From contig NZ_CP115917.1 of NCBI RefSeq assembly GCF_027941775.1, forward strand, positions 1,100,501 through 1,164,500: DNA of 64,000 bases, written 5' to 3'. Shown here in pieces: positions 45,893-55,716 of the stretch. The notes beneath the pieces are model-generated. The model was not told the origin of the DNA. It made no database searches and saw nothing but the letters and a program-made list of their open reading frames with translations. Position numbers and translations under genes: made by a program. Position 1 is the stretch's first letter. The number at the start of each line of letters is the position of its first letter. Source of the DNA: Tenacibaculum pacificus (lineage in GTDB: Bacteria > Bacteroidota > Bacteroidia > Flavobacteriales > Flavobacteriaceae).

Positions 45893-47044
45893 ATGAATGA
45901 ATTCCAACAATTAAAAGACACCTTAAACGAAAGCGTTTTAGATAATAATTTTGTAAAACTAACATTAAGTAAACCTATCAAAAAAAGTGATGGATTGCCA
46001 AATGTATATGTTCGTTTGGTAAAGATAAAAGGAACAGAAATGTTTCAATTTACGTATCATTATAATACAAATGATAAGGTTAAAAACTATACAGTTTCAG
46101 AAGCTATTACTGAAATAGAAATTTTATTGATGGATAACTTTAGAGCAGCAACGTTGTTTACATTATCTAAAGATTTATTGATATTTATATCTAAAAGAAA
46201 ACTAGTTTCTTACCGAGTAAATGCCGCTAGTTTTAAGCATAAATTACCTGAAACACACGACAAACCAAAAGAGCGTTTAGCCGAAGCAGGAAGTTATTTA
46301 CATCACTTAGGAATTACCGACAAAGAAGGAAAGGTTATTCATAAAATGGCAGATAAATATCGTCAAATTAATAAATATTTAGAAATTATTGAAGGTTTAT
46401 TAAAATCTACAAAATTACCAAAACATATTAATATTGTTGATATGGGATCGGGTAAAGGCTATTTAACATTTGCTTTGTACGATTATTTAGTAAATCAAAA
46501 AAAATACAGCGCAACCGTTACAGGTATTGAGTTACGTAAAGAATTAGTAGATTATTGTAATGATGTTGCAGAGAAATCAGTATTTACTAATTTATCATTT
46601 GTAGCACAGCCAATTCAAGAATACGATAACAATAAAATTGATATTTTAATAGCATTGCACGCTTGTGATACCGCTACTGATGATGCTATTTATAAAGGTT
46701 TATCAGCAAAAGCAGAATTGATTATTTGTGCACCTTGTTGTCATAAACAAATTCGTCAGCAAGTAAAAGGAAAAGAGCAAGAAAGTCCGTTATTAAAATA
46801 TGGAATTTTTAAAGAACGTCAGTTTGAAATGGTTACAGATACTATTCGTGCGTTAATTTTAGAAAAAAGTAATTATAATACAAAAGTTTTTGAATTTATA
46901 AGTAACGAACATACTCGTAAAAACGTAATGTTAGTAGCAAGTAAATCAATAAAAAAGAACGATATATCTAAAATTGATGCTAAAATAGCAGGTTTAAAAG
47001 AAGCTTATGCTATCGAAAATCATTACTTAGAAACACTTGTGTAA
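45893..47044 (+). CDS. SAM-dependent methyltransferase (Methyltransf_32-like)
   Basis: A 383-residue protein. The N-terminal 130 residues are an unassigned domain conserved in Bacteroidetes homologues (KPIKKSDGLPNVYVRLVKIKG). A Rossmann methyltransferase follows with motif I HINIVDMGSGKGYLTFALYDYL, GIELRKELVDYCN and DILIALHACDTATDDAIY. The CxPCCHKQ segment (ICAPCCHKQIRQQ) is typical of the Methyltransf_32 group, which includes TRM13-like and GSTCD-like proteins. An RNA substrate is plausible but not shown. Monocistronic, with its own promoter and terminator. Confidence 0.85.
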   Translation: MNEFQQLKDTLNESVLDNNFVKLTLSKPIKKSDGLPNVYVRLVKIKGTEMFQFTYHYNTNDKVKNYTVSEAITEIEILLMDNFRAATLFTLSKDLLIFISKRKLVSYRVNAASFKHKLPETHDKPKERLAEAGSYLHHLGITDKEGKVIHKMADKYRQINKYLEIIEGLLKSTKLPKHINIVDMGSGKGYLTFALYDYLVNQKKYSATVTGIELRKELVDYCNDVAEKSVFTNLSFVAQPIQEYDNNKIDILIALHACDTATDDAIYKGLSAKAELIICAPCCHKQIRQQVKGKEQESPLLKYGIFKERQFEMVTDTIRALILEKSNYNTKVFEFISNEHTRKNVMLVASKSIKKNDISKIDAKIAGLKEAYAIENHYLETLV

Positions 47045-47074
47045 AATATTTATTTTGATGTTTTTATATAAAAA

Positions 47075-47097
47075 GCCACCAAATTGGTGGTTTTTTT
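47075..47097 (+). terminator. Terminator after the methyltransferase gene
   Basis: gccacca / tggtgg hairpin with loop aat and a following run of seven T. The rest of the 47045-47328 gap is AT-rich with no gene seen. Confidence 0.8.
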
Positions 47098-47328
47098 AGT
47101 TTATCTATCTATGTGAAATTACATTTTTTTTAGTGATTATTATTAATATATTTTTTTATTGAATTTCTTTTTATTTTAATAAAATTGAAATTATATTTTT
47201 AGTATTGTTTTGTTGATTTTATTAGTATAATCGAAGGGTGTTTTATCTTTTTTTAAGATTAAACACTTATTTGTTAAGATATTTTTAACTATATTTAAAG
47301 AAAAATAACTAAAACCCCCGTTTTCTTT

Positions 47329-47895
47329 ATGAAAAAATTGTCTGATGAAATTTTATGGAAATCATTAAAAGAAGGAAATTTAACTGCTTTTGAAGCACTT
47401 TTTAAAAATTATTATACTAGTTTATTTAATTATGGTTTAAAAATTTCAGGAAATAAAACAATAACAGAAGATTCTCTTCAAGATTTTTTTATGTACGTAT
47501 ATGAACATCGAGAAAATTTAAGTGATTTAAATAGTATTGCGCCTTATTTATTTACTTCTTATAGGCGATTTTTGATTAAAATACTTCAGAAAAATCAAAA
47601 AAATAAGTTCATCAGAAATATTAATGAAAACATTGTTGATATTCATTTTACACCTGAAGAGTTACTAACAAGTCAAGAATCTACTTCTTTTAGAAATAAA
47701 AATCTTAGTGTATCGTTAAATAAACTTCCTAAAAAACAACGAGAAGTATTATACTTAAAATATAACTGTGAACTTAAAACTCAAGAAATAGCTGATGTTA
47801 TGGGGATTAACTACCAAAGTGTTGTTAATTATATTCATAAAGCTATAAAACGATTAAGAGAGGATATTCAGATTTTACAATTATTTAATTCTTAA
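47329..47895 (+). CDS. ECF-type RNA polymerase sigma factor
   Basis: A 188-residue sigma-70 family factor with region 2 (FEALFKNYYTSLFNYGLKISGNKTITEDSLQDFFMYVYEH) and region 4 (LPKKQREVLYLKYNCELKTQEIADVMGINYQSVVNYIHKAIKRLRE). This is the Bacteroidetes sigma-70 type partnered with FecR-like anti-sigma factors. The FecR gene and an STN-domain receptor follow, forming a cell-surface signalling module in which ligand binding outside triggers receptor expression. Confidence 0.94.
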   Translation: MKKLSDEILWKSLKEGNLTAFEALFKNYYTSLFNYGLKISGNKTITEDSLQDFFMYVYEHRENLSDLNSIAPYLFTSYRRFLIKILQKNQKNKFIRNINENIVDIHFTPEELLTSQESTSFRNKNLSVSLNKLPKKQREVLYLKYNCELKTQEIADVMGINYQSVVNYIHKAIKRLREDIQILQLFNS

Positions 47896-47971
47896 ATTTG
47901 CACTCTCAAAAAGAGTATATATTATAATTTAATTACTTATTGTAATATAAGCATGTATTTTCTATATTTAA

Positions 47972-48964
47972 ATGATAAATAAACTATACAATAATATTGA
48001 TGATTTCTTAAAAGATACCTCTTTTAAAAACTGGGCTTTAAACTCTAAATTAAGTGATGTTTCTTTTTGGCAGTATTGGTTAATTAATAATCCTGATAAA
48101 AAAGAAATTGCAGAAGAAGCAAAAGCAATTATTATAGGAATTCAATTTAAAGAAAACCTTATCTCTAAAGAAAAAGTTAATTTTGCTTGGAATGATTTTG
48201 AAGCAAAAATTTTAGAAAGAGAGCAAAAAATTAAAAAGAATACTTTTAATAAAAATAGGTGGTTAGCTATTGCTGTAAGTGTTATCCTATTTATTTCAAT
48301 AGGTATTTATACATTTGTACAAAATAATATTACAAGTTATACTAGTGGATTTGGAGAAATTCTACATATAAAGCTTCAAGATGGTAGCTTGGTTACATTA
48401 AACTCTAATTCTACTATTTCTTATTCAAAAGAAACTCCCAGAGAAGTTACATTAAATGGAGAGGCTTATTTTGAAGTAGCTAAAAAGGAAACAACAAATG
48501 CGAAATTTTGGGTGTTTACTAATGATTTAAAAGTTGAAGTATATGGTACTAAGTTTAATGTGAAATCTAATACTGATAAAACGCAAGTTTTTTTAGAAGA
48601 AGGTAACATTTGGTTAGCTTTAAAAAATGGTACTGCTAAAAAAATGATTCCAGGTGATTTAGTTTCTTTTTCTGTAAATGAAGATAAAATTTTAGAAAAT
48701 CGCTCAAAAGTATTAGCGACTGAAAATACTTCATGGAAAACAGGTATACTAACTTTTAATAATGCAACTCTATCTAAAGTATTTAAAAAAGTTTCTGAAG
48801 CCTATGGTTATGAAGTTGTTTTTAAGAATACTGATCTTAAAAATATATTAATCTCAGGAGCAATACCAACAAGTAATTTAGAAATTTGTTTAAAAGCGAT
48901 AGAAAAATCGGTAAATGTTATAATTACAAAAGAAAACACTAAATTAGTTGTTTCAAAAAAGTAA
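47972..48964 (+). CDS. FecR-family anti-sigma factor
   Basis: Inner-membrane anti-sigma regulator of 330 residues. A cytoplasmic N-terminus (residues 1-90) is followed by a transmembrane helix (WLAIAVSVILFISIGIYTFV) near 93-112. The periplasmic FecR domain has SGFGEILHIKLQDGSLVTLNSNSTISY, EVTLNGEAYFEVAK and VEVYGTKFNVKS. The C-terminal DUF4974-like domain (GILTFNNATLSKVFKKVSEAYGYEVVF) is typical for Bacteroidetes FecR. It lies 76 bases after the sigma factor and directly before the receptor. Confidence 0.95.
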   Translation: MINKLYNNIDDFLKDTSFKNWALNSKLSDVSFWQYWLINNPDKKEIAEEAKAIIIGIQFKENLISKEKVNFAWNDFEAKILEREQKIKKNTFNKNRWLAIAVSVILFISIGIYTFVQNNITSYTSGFGEILHIKLQDGSLVTLNSNSTISYSKETPREVTLNGEAYFEVAKKETTNAKFWVFTNDLKVEVYGTKFNVKSNTDKTQVFLEEGNIWLALKNGTAKKMIPGDLVSFSVNEDKILENRSKVLATENTSWKTGILTFNNATLSKVFKKVSEAYGYEVVFKNTDLKNILISGAIPTSNLEICLKAIEKSVNVIITKENTKLVVSKK

Positions 48965-48975
48965 TTTTATATTCT

Positions 48976-50379
48976 ATCAAACAATTAAGTTATTTTAAAA
49001 ATCGTTTATTAGTAAACATAATCCTTTTTGGGTTTTTATGTTTTTCCTTGACACTCTTAAGTCAAAATAAAAAAAATACCCAAAAAAATAATATTTCGTT
49101 ATCTTACCTACTAGCAGACTTAAGTGAAAAATATGCGCTACATTTTACATATAATCCAACAATTATAAAGGGTATTACTATTGATAAATCAAAATTTAAA
49201 AACCTTTCTTTAAAAAAAACCTTTCGTCTTTTAAAAAAAATAACATATTTAAATATTGATGCACTAGGTAATAATTATTACGTTATTTACAGTAATACAT
49301 CCAGAAAAACACCTAAAAAAAAACCTGATTTAATATCAACAAAAAAGAAAATAGAACATACATTTATTAGTGGAGTTGTCTTCAATGAACATTACAGTCC
49401 TTTAAAAGGTGCTAGTATTATAGAAAGTCAAACAAATAACGGTACAAGTTCTTCTTCTAATGGTTCTTTTAAATTAAGATTGAAAAAGAATCAACCTATA
49501 ATAATAGCTCATATTGGCTATAAACCACAAACGGTTATACCTTCAGATAAAAAAACAATTATCATATTAGAATGTTTACATCTTGATGAGGTTTTGATAA
49601 TTGGTTCTCGTAATAATTTAAGAGCAAAAAAAGATGCTGTAACTGCAATTGATATTATCCATTTAAATAAAATAGCATTAAAGAGTAGTTTGTTAGAGGT
49701 TAATCAATTTTTACAATATAACATGCCATCTTTTAATGCGACTAAACAATCTGGAGCTGATGGTGCTGATCATATTGTTCCTGTAACTTATAGAGGTTTA
49801 GGTCCTGATCAAACATTGGTGTTAGTCAATGGAAAAAGAAGACATCAGGCTTCGCTTGTTAATTTACAAGGAACAAGAGGTAGAGGAAATTCAGGTACAG
49901 ATTTGAATACGATACCAATATCAGCCATTAAAAGAATTGAAATTTTAAAAGATGGAGCTTCGGCTCAATATGGTTCTGATGCTATTGCAGGTGTTATAAA
50001 TATAATTTTAAAAAATAATAAAAATTCATTAAAAGTAAATACAACACTTGGTTTTAATAATGCTACGATTAATACAAGTTCTAAAAATAATAGTGTTGAT
50101 GGCTTTACTTATAAAGTAGATGTTAATTATGGTACTAAAATATTTAAAAAAGGATTTTTAAATGTTTCAACAGATTTTTTATCTAAAGATCATACTTGTA
50201 GATTAGGTACTGATGTTAGAGAGCAGTATGGAGATGTAAAAACAAAAAATATAAGTACTTTTTTTAATTCAGAAATTCCTATTTCTAAAAAAACAACATT
50301 ATATGCTAATGGTGGATATAATTTTAAAGACACACAAGCTTATGCATTTTCAAGAAAAAAAATAGCGAAAGAAATGTAA
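48976..50379 (+). CDS. STN-domain TonB-dependent receptor, N-terminal part (frameshifted, no ATG)
   Basis: Signal-transducing outer membrane receptor. The frame is open from the end of fecR. A signal-peptide-like stretch (KQLSYFKNRLLVNIILFGFLCFSLTLLSQ) begins right after an ATC at 48976-48978 where an ATG would be expected; the first usable start in frame is a TTG at 49048, which would lack the signal peptide. The STN domain (LSYLLADLSEKYALHFTYNP), a CarboxypepD_reg unit (ISGVVFNEHYSPLKGASI) and the plug (RGLGPDQTLVLVNGKRRHQASLVN, ILKDGASAQYGSDAIAGVINIIL) follow. The frame breaks at the A run 50355-50362 (one A short) and resumes in the next frame. Confidence 0.85.
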   Translation: MKQLSYFKNRLLVNIILFGFLCFSLTLLSQNKKNTQKNNISLSYLLADLSEKYALHFTYNPTIIKGITIDKSKFKNLSLKKTFRLLKKITYLNIDALGNNYYVIYSNTSRKTPKKKPDLISTKKKIEHTFISGVVFNEHYSPLKGASIIESQTNNGTSSSSNGSFKLRLKKNQPIIIAHIGYKPQTVIPSDKKTIIILECLHLDEVLIIGSRNNLRAKKDAVTAIDIIHLNKIALKSSLLEVNQFLQYNMPSFNATKQSGADGADHIVPVTYRGLGPDQTLVLVNGKRRHQASLVNLQGTRGRGNSGTDLNTIPISAIKRIEILKDGASAQYGSDAIAGVINIILKNNKNSLKVNTTLGFNNATINTSSKNNSVDGFTYKVDVNYGTKIFKKGFLNVSTDFLSKDHTCRLGTDVREQYGDVKTKNISTFFNSEIPISKKTTLYANGGYNFKDTQAYAFSRKKIAKEM

Positions 50380-50546
50380 TAGCGATTTATCCTGAGGGGT
50401 TTAATCCTATAATAACTTCTCATATTTCTGATGTATCTTTTTCAGCAGGATTAAAATCAACCTATAAAAAATGGGATATCGATTTTAATAATACCTTTGG
50501 AATTAATAATTTTCATTATTTTATTAAAAATAGCTTAAACGCTACG

Positions 50547-51848
50547 TTGTTAGAAAAATCTCCAACAACGTTTGATGCAGGTGGGCATTTATTAAGTCAG
50601 AATACTACTAGTATTGATTTTTCTAAAAATTTTACTGATTTTTTTAAAGGAGTAAATATTGCTTTAGGAGCAGAATATAGATTAGAAAATTACGAAATAT
50701 TCTCAGGCGAAGAAGCCTCGTATGCATCATATAATATAAAAGGTGATGTTGTAAATAATTTTACACGAGCTAATTTAGTAACTTTAGATGGTAAAATAAG
50801 ACCTGGAGCTTCACAAGGTTTTCCAGGATATTCTCCCAAAAATGAACTTAAAAAAAAACGTACTAATTTAAGCTTTTATATAGATACCGAATTTGATTTC
50901 ACAAAAAAATGGATGCTTGCTACAGCTTTAAGGTATGAAAATTATAGTGATTTTGGGTGTAGAATAAACTATAAACTAGCAACAAGATTAAAATTGCTTC
51001 CTATACTTAATTTAAGAACTTCTTTTAGTACAGGTTTTAGGGCTCCTTCGTTAGCTCAGGCTTATTATAATTTTAGTTTTACAAATTATGTTGGAAATCA
51101 ATTGGTTGAATCTTTGCTTATTGCAAATAACAATCCTATTACAGGTAAATTTGGTATTGGTAAATTAAAAGAAGAAATTACTAAAAATATTAGTATCGGA
51201 ATTACTTATAACCCTAAACATAATTTTGCAATTAATCTTGATACTTACTTTATTTCAATAAAAGATAGAATTATATTGAGCGGTAATTTTAATACTGATG
51301 ATTTAAATTTACGTGCCGAAAATGTACAATTCTTTGCTAATGGAGTAAATACTACTACATGTGGTTTGGATATTAAAGTAAAATGGTTTAAGAAATTTAA
51401 TAAGTCTAAGTTTTCAATAGATTTATTTGGAAATGTAAATTCGATGAAAATAGATGAAATAAAACATAAAAATCTTGATGAAGAAACTTTTTTTGGTATT
51501 CGAGAACGTCATTTTTTATTAGCATCTGCGCCTAAGAATAAATTTAGTTTGAATTTTAATTATCAAAAAGAAAAATTTAATGCAAATGTAAATGTTACTC
51601 GATTTAGTGGTGTTGAATTAATTGACTGGGAAATGAATAAAGATATTTATCATCCAAAATATACCGTTGATGTACAGTTGGGATATCATATTTTTAAAAA
51701 TATAATTTTTCAAATAGGCGCTACAAACCTTTTTAACGCTTACCCAACTATGCAAGATAAATATACTGATAGTGGAGGTGTATGGGATTCAACACAAATG
51801 GGAACTAATGGTGCTTTTTATTATTCTAAACTTCAATTTTCTTTTTAA
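50547..51848 (+). CDS. STN-domain TonB-dependent receptor, C-terminal barrel part (frameshifted gene)
   Basis: Continuation of the receptor. The homologous frame already resumes near 50363 (NSERNVIAIYPEGFNPIITSHISDVSFSAGLKSTYKKWDIDF); the M at 50547 is internal. It is a beta-barrel with alternating strands and aromatic girdles (FRAPSLAQAYYNFSFTNYVGNQ, a TonB-receptor C-terminal signature), ending in LQFSF with a terminal Phe as expected for outer membrane insertion. Joined with the first part it gives about 957 residues. The substrate is unknown; the ECF/FecR context suggests inducible uptake of iron chelates or a similar nutrient. Confidence 0.87.
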   Translation: MLEKSPTTFDAGGHLLSQNTTSIDFSKNFTDFFKGVNIALGAEYRLENYEIFSGEEASYASYNIKGDVVNNFTRANLVTLDGKIRPGASQGFPGYSPKNELKKKRTNLSFYIDTEFDFTKKWMLATALRYENYSDFGCRINYKLATRLKLLPILNLRTSFSTGFRAPSLAQAYYNFSFTNYVGNQLVESLLIANNNPITGKFGIGKLKEEITKNISIGITYNPKHNFAINLDTYFISIKDRIILSGNFNTDDLNLRAENVQFFANGVNTTTCGLDIKVKWFKKFNKSKFSIDLFGNVNSMKIDEIKHKNLDEETFFGIRERHFLLASAPKNKFSLNFNYQKEKFNANVNVTRFSGVELIDWEMNKDIYHPKYTVDVQLGYHIFKNIIFQIGATNLFNAYPTMQDKYTDSGGVWDSTQMGTNGAFYYSKLQFSF

Positions 51849-51883
51849 AAAATAGTATAGTTTTAGAACTATAAAAAGAATTA

Positions 51884-51973
51884 GAAGCAATTTCCCGCTT
51901 TCCGCACTCGCTTTTTTTGTTTTTGAAAAGAAAAACAAAAAAGAGCTCAAACAATTGCTTCAATCGGGGCTAG
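51884..51973. repeat. Dispersed structured repeat, family C copy 1
   Basis: gaagcaat and attgcttc form the outer stem; inside are ccgctttccgcactcg, an A/T hairpin (tttttgtttttg / aaaaacaaaaaag) and the conserved gagctcaaacaa. The copy at 55717-55806 shares the ctttc-actcgcttttttt and aaaaaagagctcaaacaa cores. It accounts for much of the 311-base gap between the receptor and ffh; beyond it only AT-rich DNA and the ffh promoter are seen. Confidence 0.65.
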
Positions 51974-52140
51974 GCATTCTTACTTTTTTAAAAAAAACAG
52001 TTATATAGTTTTTTATTTTTATCTTCTAAAGAAACAAGAAGAAGCTTTAAAAAACAGCTTAATTTTAAATAAAATATATCAAAATTAAAATTTATCGAAC
52101 AAACGCTTCTAAAAAATCATAGTCCTAACAACTAAATTAT

Positions 52141-52148
52141 TATATTTG
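52141..52148 (+). promoter_or_regulatory. -7 promoter element for ffh
   Basis: tatatttg, a full TAnnTTTG match, 23 bases before the preferred ffh ATG at 52172. Confidence 0.6.
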
Positions 52149-52171
52149 TAGCTCTAAAAATGAAGCCGATC

Positions 52172-53500
52172 ATGTTTAATAATTTAAGTGAAAAGTTAGA
52201 TAAAGCGTTACATACGCTTAAAGGACACGGGAAAATTACAGAAGTTAATGTTGCTGAAACACTAAAAGAAGTTCGTAGAGCTTTATTAGATGCCGATGTT
52301 AACTTTAAAATTGCGAAAGACTTTACTAAAAGAGTACAACAAAAAGCCATAGGACAAGACGTATTAACAACGTTAAACCCAGGGCAATTAATGGTTAAAT
52401 TAGTTAAAGATGAATTGACTGATTTAATGGGTGGTGACACTGTTGGTATTAATTTAGGTGGTTCAATGAGTGTTATCCTAATGTCTGGTTTACAGGGGTC
52501 TGGTAAAACTACTTTTTCAGGAAAATTAGCGAACTTCTTAAAAACTAAAAAATCGAAAGAAGTATTATTAGTTGGTTGTGATGTTTATCGTCCTGCGGCT
52601 ATTAATCAGTTACAAGTTGTTGGAGAACAAATTGGTGTTGAAGTGTATGCGGAAGTAGACAATAAAAACCCAATTGAAATTTCTGAAAATGCAATTAAGC
52701 GTACAAAGGCAACGGGTAAAAATGTAGTTATTATTGATACTGCTGGTCGTTTAGCTGTTGATCAGGAAATGATGGATGAAATTTCAAACATTCATAAAGC
52801 TATAAATCCTCAAGAAACATTATTTGTTGTAGATTCTATGACAGGTCAAGATGCTGTAAATACGGCAAAGGCTTTTAATGATATTTTAAATTTTGACGGT
52901 GTTGTACTTACCAAATTAGATGGTGATACACGTGGTGGAGCTGCGTTATCTATTAAATCAGTTGTTAATAAACCTATTAAGTTTATTGGTACTGGTGAAA
53001 AGATGGATGCAATTGATATTTTTCACCCAGATCGTATGGCAGATCGTATTTTAGGAATGGGAGATGTTATCTCATTAGTAGAACGTGCCCAAGAACAATA
53101 CGATGAAGACGAAGCTAGAAAACTTCAGAAAAAAATTGCAAAAGATCAATTTGGTTTTGATGACTTTTTAAGTCAAATTCAACAAATCAAAAAGATGGGT
53201 AGCATGAAAGATTTAGTAGGAATGATTCCTGGTGCTGGTAAAGCCTTAAAAGATGTTGAAATTGATGAAGGTGCTTTTACAGGTATTGAAGCAATTATAC
53301 AATCGATGACTCCGTTTGAAAGAAGTAATCCTGCTTCTATTGATGCAAATCGTAAAAAACGAATTGCAAAAGGTTCTGGTACATCAATACAAGAAATTAA
53401 TCAGTTGATGAAGCAATTCAATCAAATGAGTAAAATGATGAAGATGATGCAAGGCGGTGGCGGAAAAAAAATGATGCAAATGATGCAAAACATGAAATAG
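52172..53500 (+). CDS. ffh: Signal recognition particle protein Ffh
   Basis: SRP GTPase that targets nascent membrane proteins, 442 residues from the chosen start MFNNLSEKLDKALHTLKGHGKITE; an ATG at 52160 would add MKPI. The N-domain is followed by the G domain with LMSGLQGSGKTTFSGKLANFL, VGCDVYRPAAINQL, IIDTAGRL, TKLDGDTRGGAALS and GTGEK. The methionine-rich M domain ends MNQMSKMMKMMQGGGGKKMMQMMQNMK-like, as usual for binding signal peptides and 4.5S RNA. Confidence 0.97.
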   Translation: MFNNLSEKLDKALHTLKGHGKITEVNVAETLKEVRRALLDADVNFKIAKDFTKRVQQKAIGQDVLTTLNPGQLMVKLVKDELTDLMGGDTVGINLGGSMSVILMSGLQGSGKTTFSGKLANFLKTKKSKEVLLVGCDVYRPAAINQLQVVGEQIGVEVYAEVDNKNPIEISENAIKRTKATGKNVVIIDTAGRLAVDQEMMDEISNIHKAINPQETLFVVDSMTGQDAVNTAKAFNDILNFDGVVLTKLDGDTRGGAALSIKSVVNKPIKFIGTGEKMDAIDIFHPDRMADRILGMGDVISLVERAQEQYDEDEARKLQKKIAKDQFGFDDFLSQIQQIKKMGSMKDLVGMIPGAGKALKDVEIDEGAFTGIEAIIQSMTPFERSNPASIDANRKKRIAKGSGTSIQEINQLMKQFNQMSKMMKMMQGGGGKKMMQMMQNMK

Positions 53501-53504
53501 CAAC

Positions 53505-53533
53505 AAAGAGAAGCTTTTGCTTCTCTTTTTCTT
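53505..53533 (+). terminator. Terminator after ffh
   Basis: aaagagaagc / gcttctcttt stem with a tttt loop and T-rich tail. Confidence 0.85.
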
Positions 53534-53566
53534 TACATATAATTATTAACAACAACACAGTACAAA

Positions 53567-54445
53567 ATGATTTTACTAGACGGTAAAAAAACATCAGCAG
53601 ATATTAAAGAAGAAATTGCTATTGATGTATTAGATTTAAAAAATCAGGATAAAAAAACACCTCATTTAGCAGCTGTTATAGTTGGTAATGATGGTGCAAG
53701 TTTAACCTACGTTAATGCAAAAGTAAAAGCTTGTGATAGAGTAGGTTTTGAATCATCTTTAATTAGATTGCCTGAAAGTACCACTGAAAAAGAATTATTA
53801 AATGAAATAGCTATATTAAACATTGATAATGATATTGATGGTTTTATAGTACAATTACCTTTACCTAGTCATATTAATGAACAAAAGGTTTTAATGGCAA
53901 TAAACCCAGACAAAGATGTTGATGGTTTTCATCCAATGAATGTTGGTAAAATGGCTTTAAATTTACCTACTTTTATTTCGGCAACACCTTACGGAATTTT
54001 AGAATTATTAGATCGTTACAAAGTAGAAACTTCTGGTAAACACGTAGTTGTTATTGGTCGTAGCCATATTGTAGGTAGCCCAATGAGTATTTTATTAGGA
54101 CAAAAAAGAAAAGTAGGTAATGCTACGGTAACTTTAACACATAGTAGAACTAAAAATTTAAAAGAAATTACCTTACAGGCTGATATTATTATCGCTGCAA
54201 TAGGAATTCCTGAATTTTTAAAAGCAGATATGGTTAAAGAAGATGTAACTGTTATTGATGTAGGTATTACTCGTATTGCCGATTCATCTAAGAAAAATGG
54301 TTTCCGTTTAGTTGGTGATGTTGATTTTAATGAAGTTGCTCCAAAATCAGCTTTTATAACACCTGTTCCGGGAGGAGTTGGTCCAATGACAATAGCAATG
54401 TTATTAAAAAATACATTATTAGCTTCTAAAAGAAATAATCAATAA
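53567..54445 (+). CDS. folD: FolD: methylene-THF dehydrogenase/cyclohydrolase
   Basis: Bifunctional one-carbon enzyme, 292 residues. Motifs: [25 protein letters not shown] with the catalytic Tyr and Lys, [52 protein letters not shown] for NADP binding, THSRTKNL and [15 protein letters not shown]. It stands alone between terminators. Confidence 0.97.
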   Translation: MILLDGKKTSADIKEEIAIDVLDLKNQDKKTPHLAAVIVGNDGASLTYVNAKVKACDRVGFESSLIRLPESTTEKELLNEIAILNIDNDIDGFIVQLPLPSHINEQKVLMAINPDKDVDGFHPMNVGKMALNLPTFISATPYGILELLDRYKVETSGKHVVVIGRSHIVGSPMSILLGQKRKVGNATVTLTHSRTKNLKEITLQADIIIAAIGIPEFLKADMVKEDVTVIDVGITRIADSSKKNGFRLVGDVDFNEVAPKSAFITPVPGGVGPMTIAMLLKNTLLASKRNNQ

Positions 54446-54474
54446 TATTTTTTTAAAATATTACATATAGTAAA

Positions 54475-54507
54475 AATCACTTTACAAAAAATGTAAAGTG
54501 ATTTTTT
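54475..54507 (+). terminator. Terminator after folD
   Basis: aatcactttaca / tgtaaagtgatt stem followed by six T. Confidence 0.85.
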
Positions 54508-54579
54508 ATAAATAAAATACTTTTTTTAATAAAATGTAAACAGTACAAAATAAACATTTAAAATTTAAAGCAAAAAAAG

Positions 54580-54587
54580 TATATTTG
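54580..54587 (+). promoter_or_regulatory. -7 promoter element for ychF
   Basis: tatatttg, a full consensus match, 28 bases before the ychF ATG. Confidence 0.6.
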
Positions 54588-54614
54588 TACGCAAATTTTC
54601 AATAAATAGATAGA

Positions 54615-55706
54615 ATGAAAGCAGGAATTGTAGGGTTACCAAATGTTGGAAAATCAACGTTATTTAATTGTTTATCAAATGCAAAAGCACAAAGTGCAAA
54701 CTTTCCTTTTTGTACTATTGAGCCAAATGTTGGTGTTGTAAATGTACCAGATAAAAGAATTCAGGTTCTAGAAGGTATGGTAAACCCTGAGAGAGTAATG
54801 CCTGCAACAGTTGAGATTGTTGATATTGCTGGTTTAGTTAAAGGGGCGAGTAAAGGTGAAGGATTAGGTAATCAGTTTTTAGCAAATATTAGAGAAACAG
54901 ACGCTATTATTCACGTATTACGTTGTTTTGACAATGATAATATTATTCATGTTGATGCTTCTGTAGATCCTATTAGAGATAAAGAAACTATCGATATTGA
55001 GTTACAATTAAAAGATTTAGAAACTGTTCAAAAACGTTTAGAGCGTGTAAAAAGAACGGCTAAAACTGGTAATAAAGAAGCTCAAATAGAATTAGAAATT
55101 TTATTAAAAGTTGAAGAAACTTTATTACAAGGTGTTTCAGTAAGAGCAATTGATTTTTCAGAAAAAGATCAAGAAATTGTTGATACATTACAATTTATTA
55201 CATCAAAACCTGTATTATATGTTTGTAATGTTGACGAAGGTGCGGCTGTAAACGGTAATGATTATGTTACTAAAGTAAGAGAAGCGGTAAAAGATGAAAA
55301 TGCAGAAGTGATTGTATTGGCGGTAGGTACTGAAGCTGATATTACTGAATTAGACGATTACGAAGAACGTGAAATGTTTTTAGCCGATATAGGTTTAACA
55401 GAAGCTGGTTCAGCTGTTTTAATTAGAGCTGCTTATAAATTATTAAACTTACAAACTTATTTTACCGTAGGTGTAAAAGAAGTAAGAGCTTGGACTATTA
55501 ATATTGGAGATACTGCACCACAAGCTGCTGGGGTTATTCATACCGATTTTGAAAAAGGATTTATTCGTGCTGAGGTAACAAAGTATGAAGATTATACTAC
55601 CTTAGGAGGTGAACAAAAAGTAAAAGAAGCAGGTAAATTAGGCGTAGAAGGAAAAGAATATATCGTACAAGATGGTGATATTATGAATTTCAGATTTAAC
55701 GTTTAA
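54615..55706 (+). CDS. ychF: Redox-regulated ATPase/GTPase YchF
   Basis: Obg-family P-loop ATPase, 363 residues: G1 GLPNVGKSTLFNCLS, PFCTIEPNVGVV, DIAGLVKGASKGEGLGNQFL, and NVDE in place of the canonical NKxD, which explains the ATP preference of the family. A coiled-coil insert (LKDLETVQKRLERVKR) and a C-terminal TGS domain (INIGDTAPQAAGVIHTDFEKGFIRAEV) follow. Its role concerns ribosome or proteasome-like stress; not further defined from sequence. Confidence 0.97.
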   Translation: MKAGIVGLPNVGKSTLFNCLSNAKAQSANFPFCTIEPNVGVVNVPDKRIQVLEGMVNPERVMPATVEIVDIAGLVKGASKGEGLGNQFLANIRETDAIIHVLRCFDNDNIIHVDASVDPIRDKETIDIELQLKDLETVQKRLERVKRTAKTGNKEAQIELEILLKVEETLLQGVSVRAIDFSEKDQEIVDTLQFITSKPVLYVCNVDEGAAVNGNDYVTKVREAVKDENAEVIVLAVGTEADITELDDYEEREMFLADIGLTEAGSAVLIRAAYKLLNLQTYFTVGVKEVRAWTINIGDTAPQAAGVIHTDFEKGFIRAEVTKYEDYTTLGGEQKVKEAGKLGVEGKEYIVQDGDIMNFRFNV

Positions 55707-55716
55707 TATATTTATT

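Noticed and set aside
50355-50362. Phase variation of the STN receptor by an A-run
   Set aside because: An 8-9 A run in a surface receptor is a plausible contingency locus, but the same kind of one-base loss occurs in hisIE, cbiB and other housekeeping genes here, so an error is the simpler reading until read data say otherwise.
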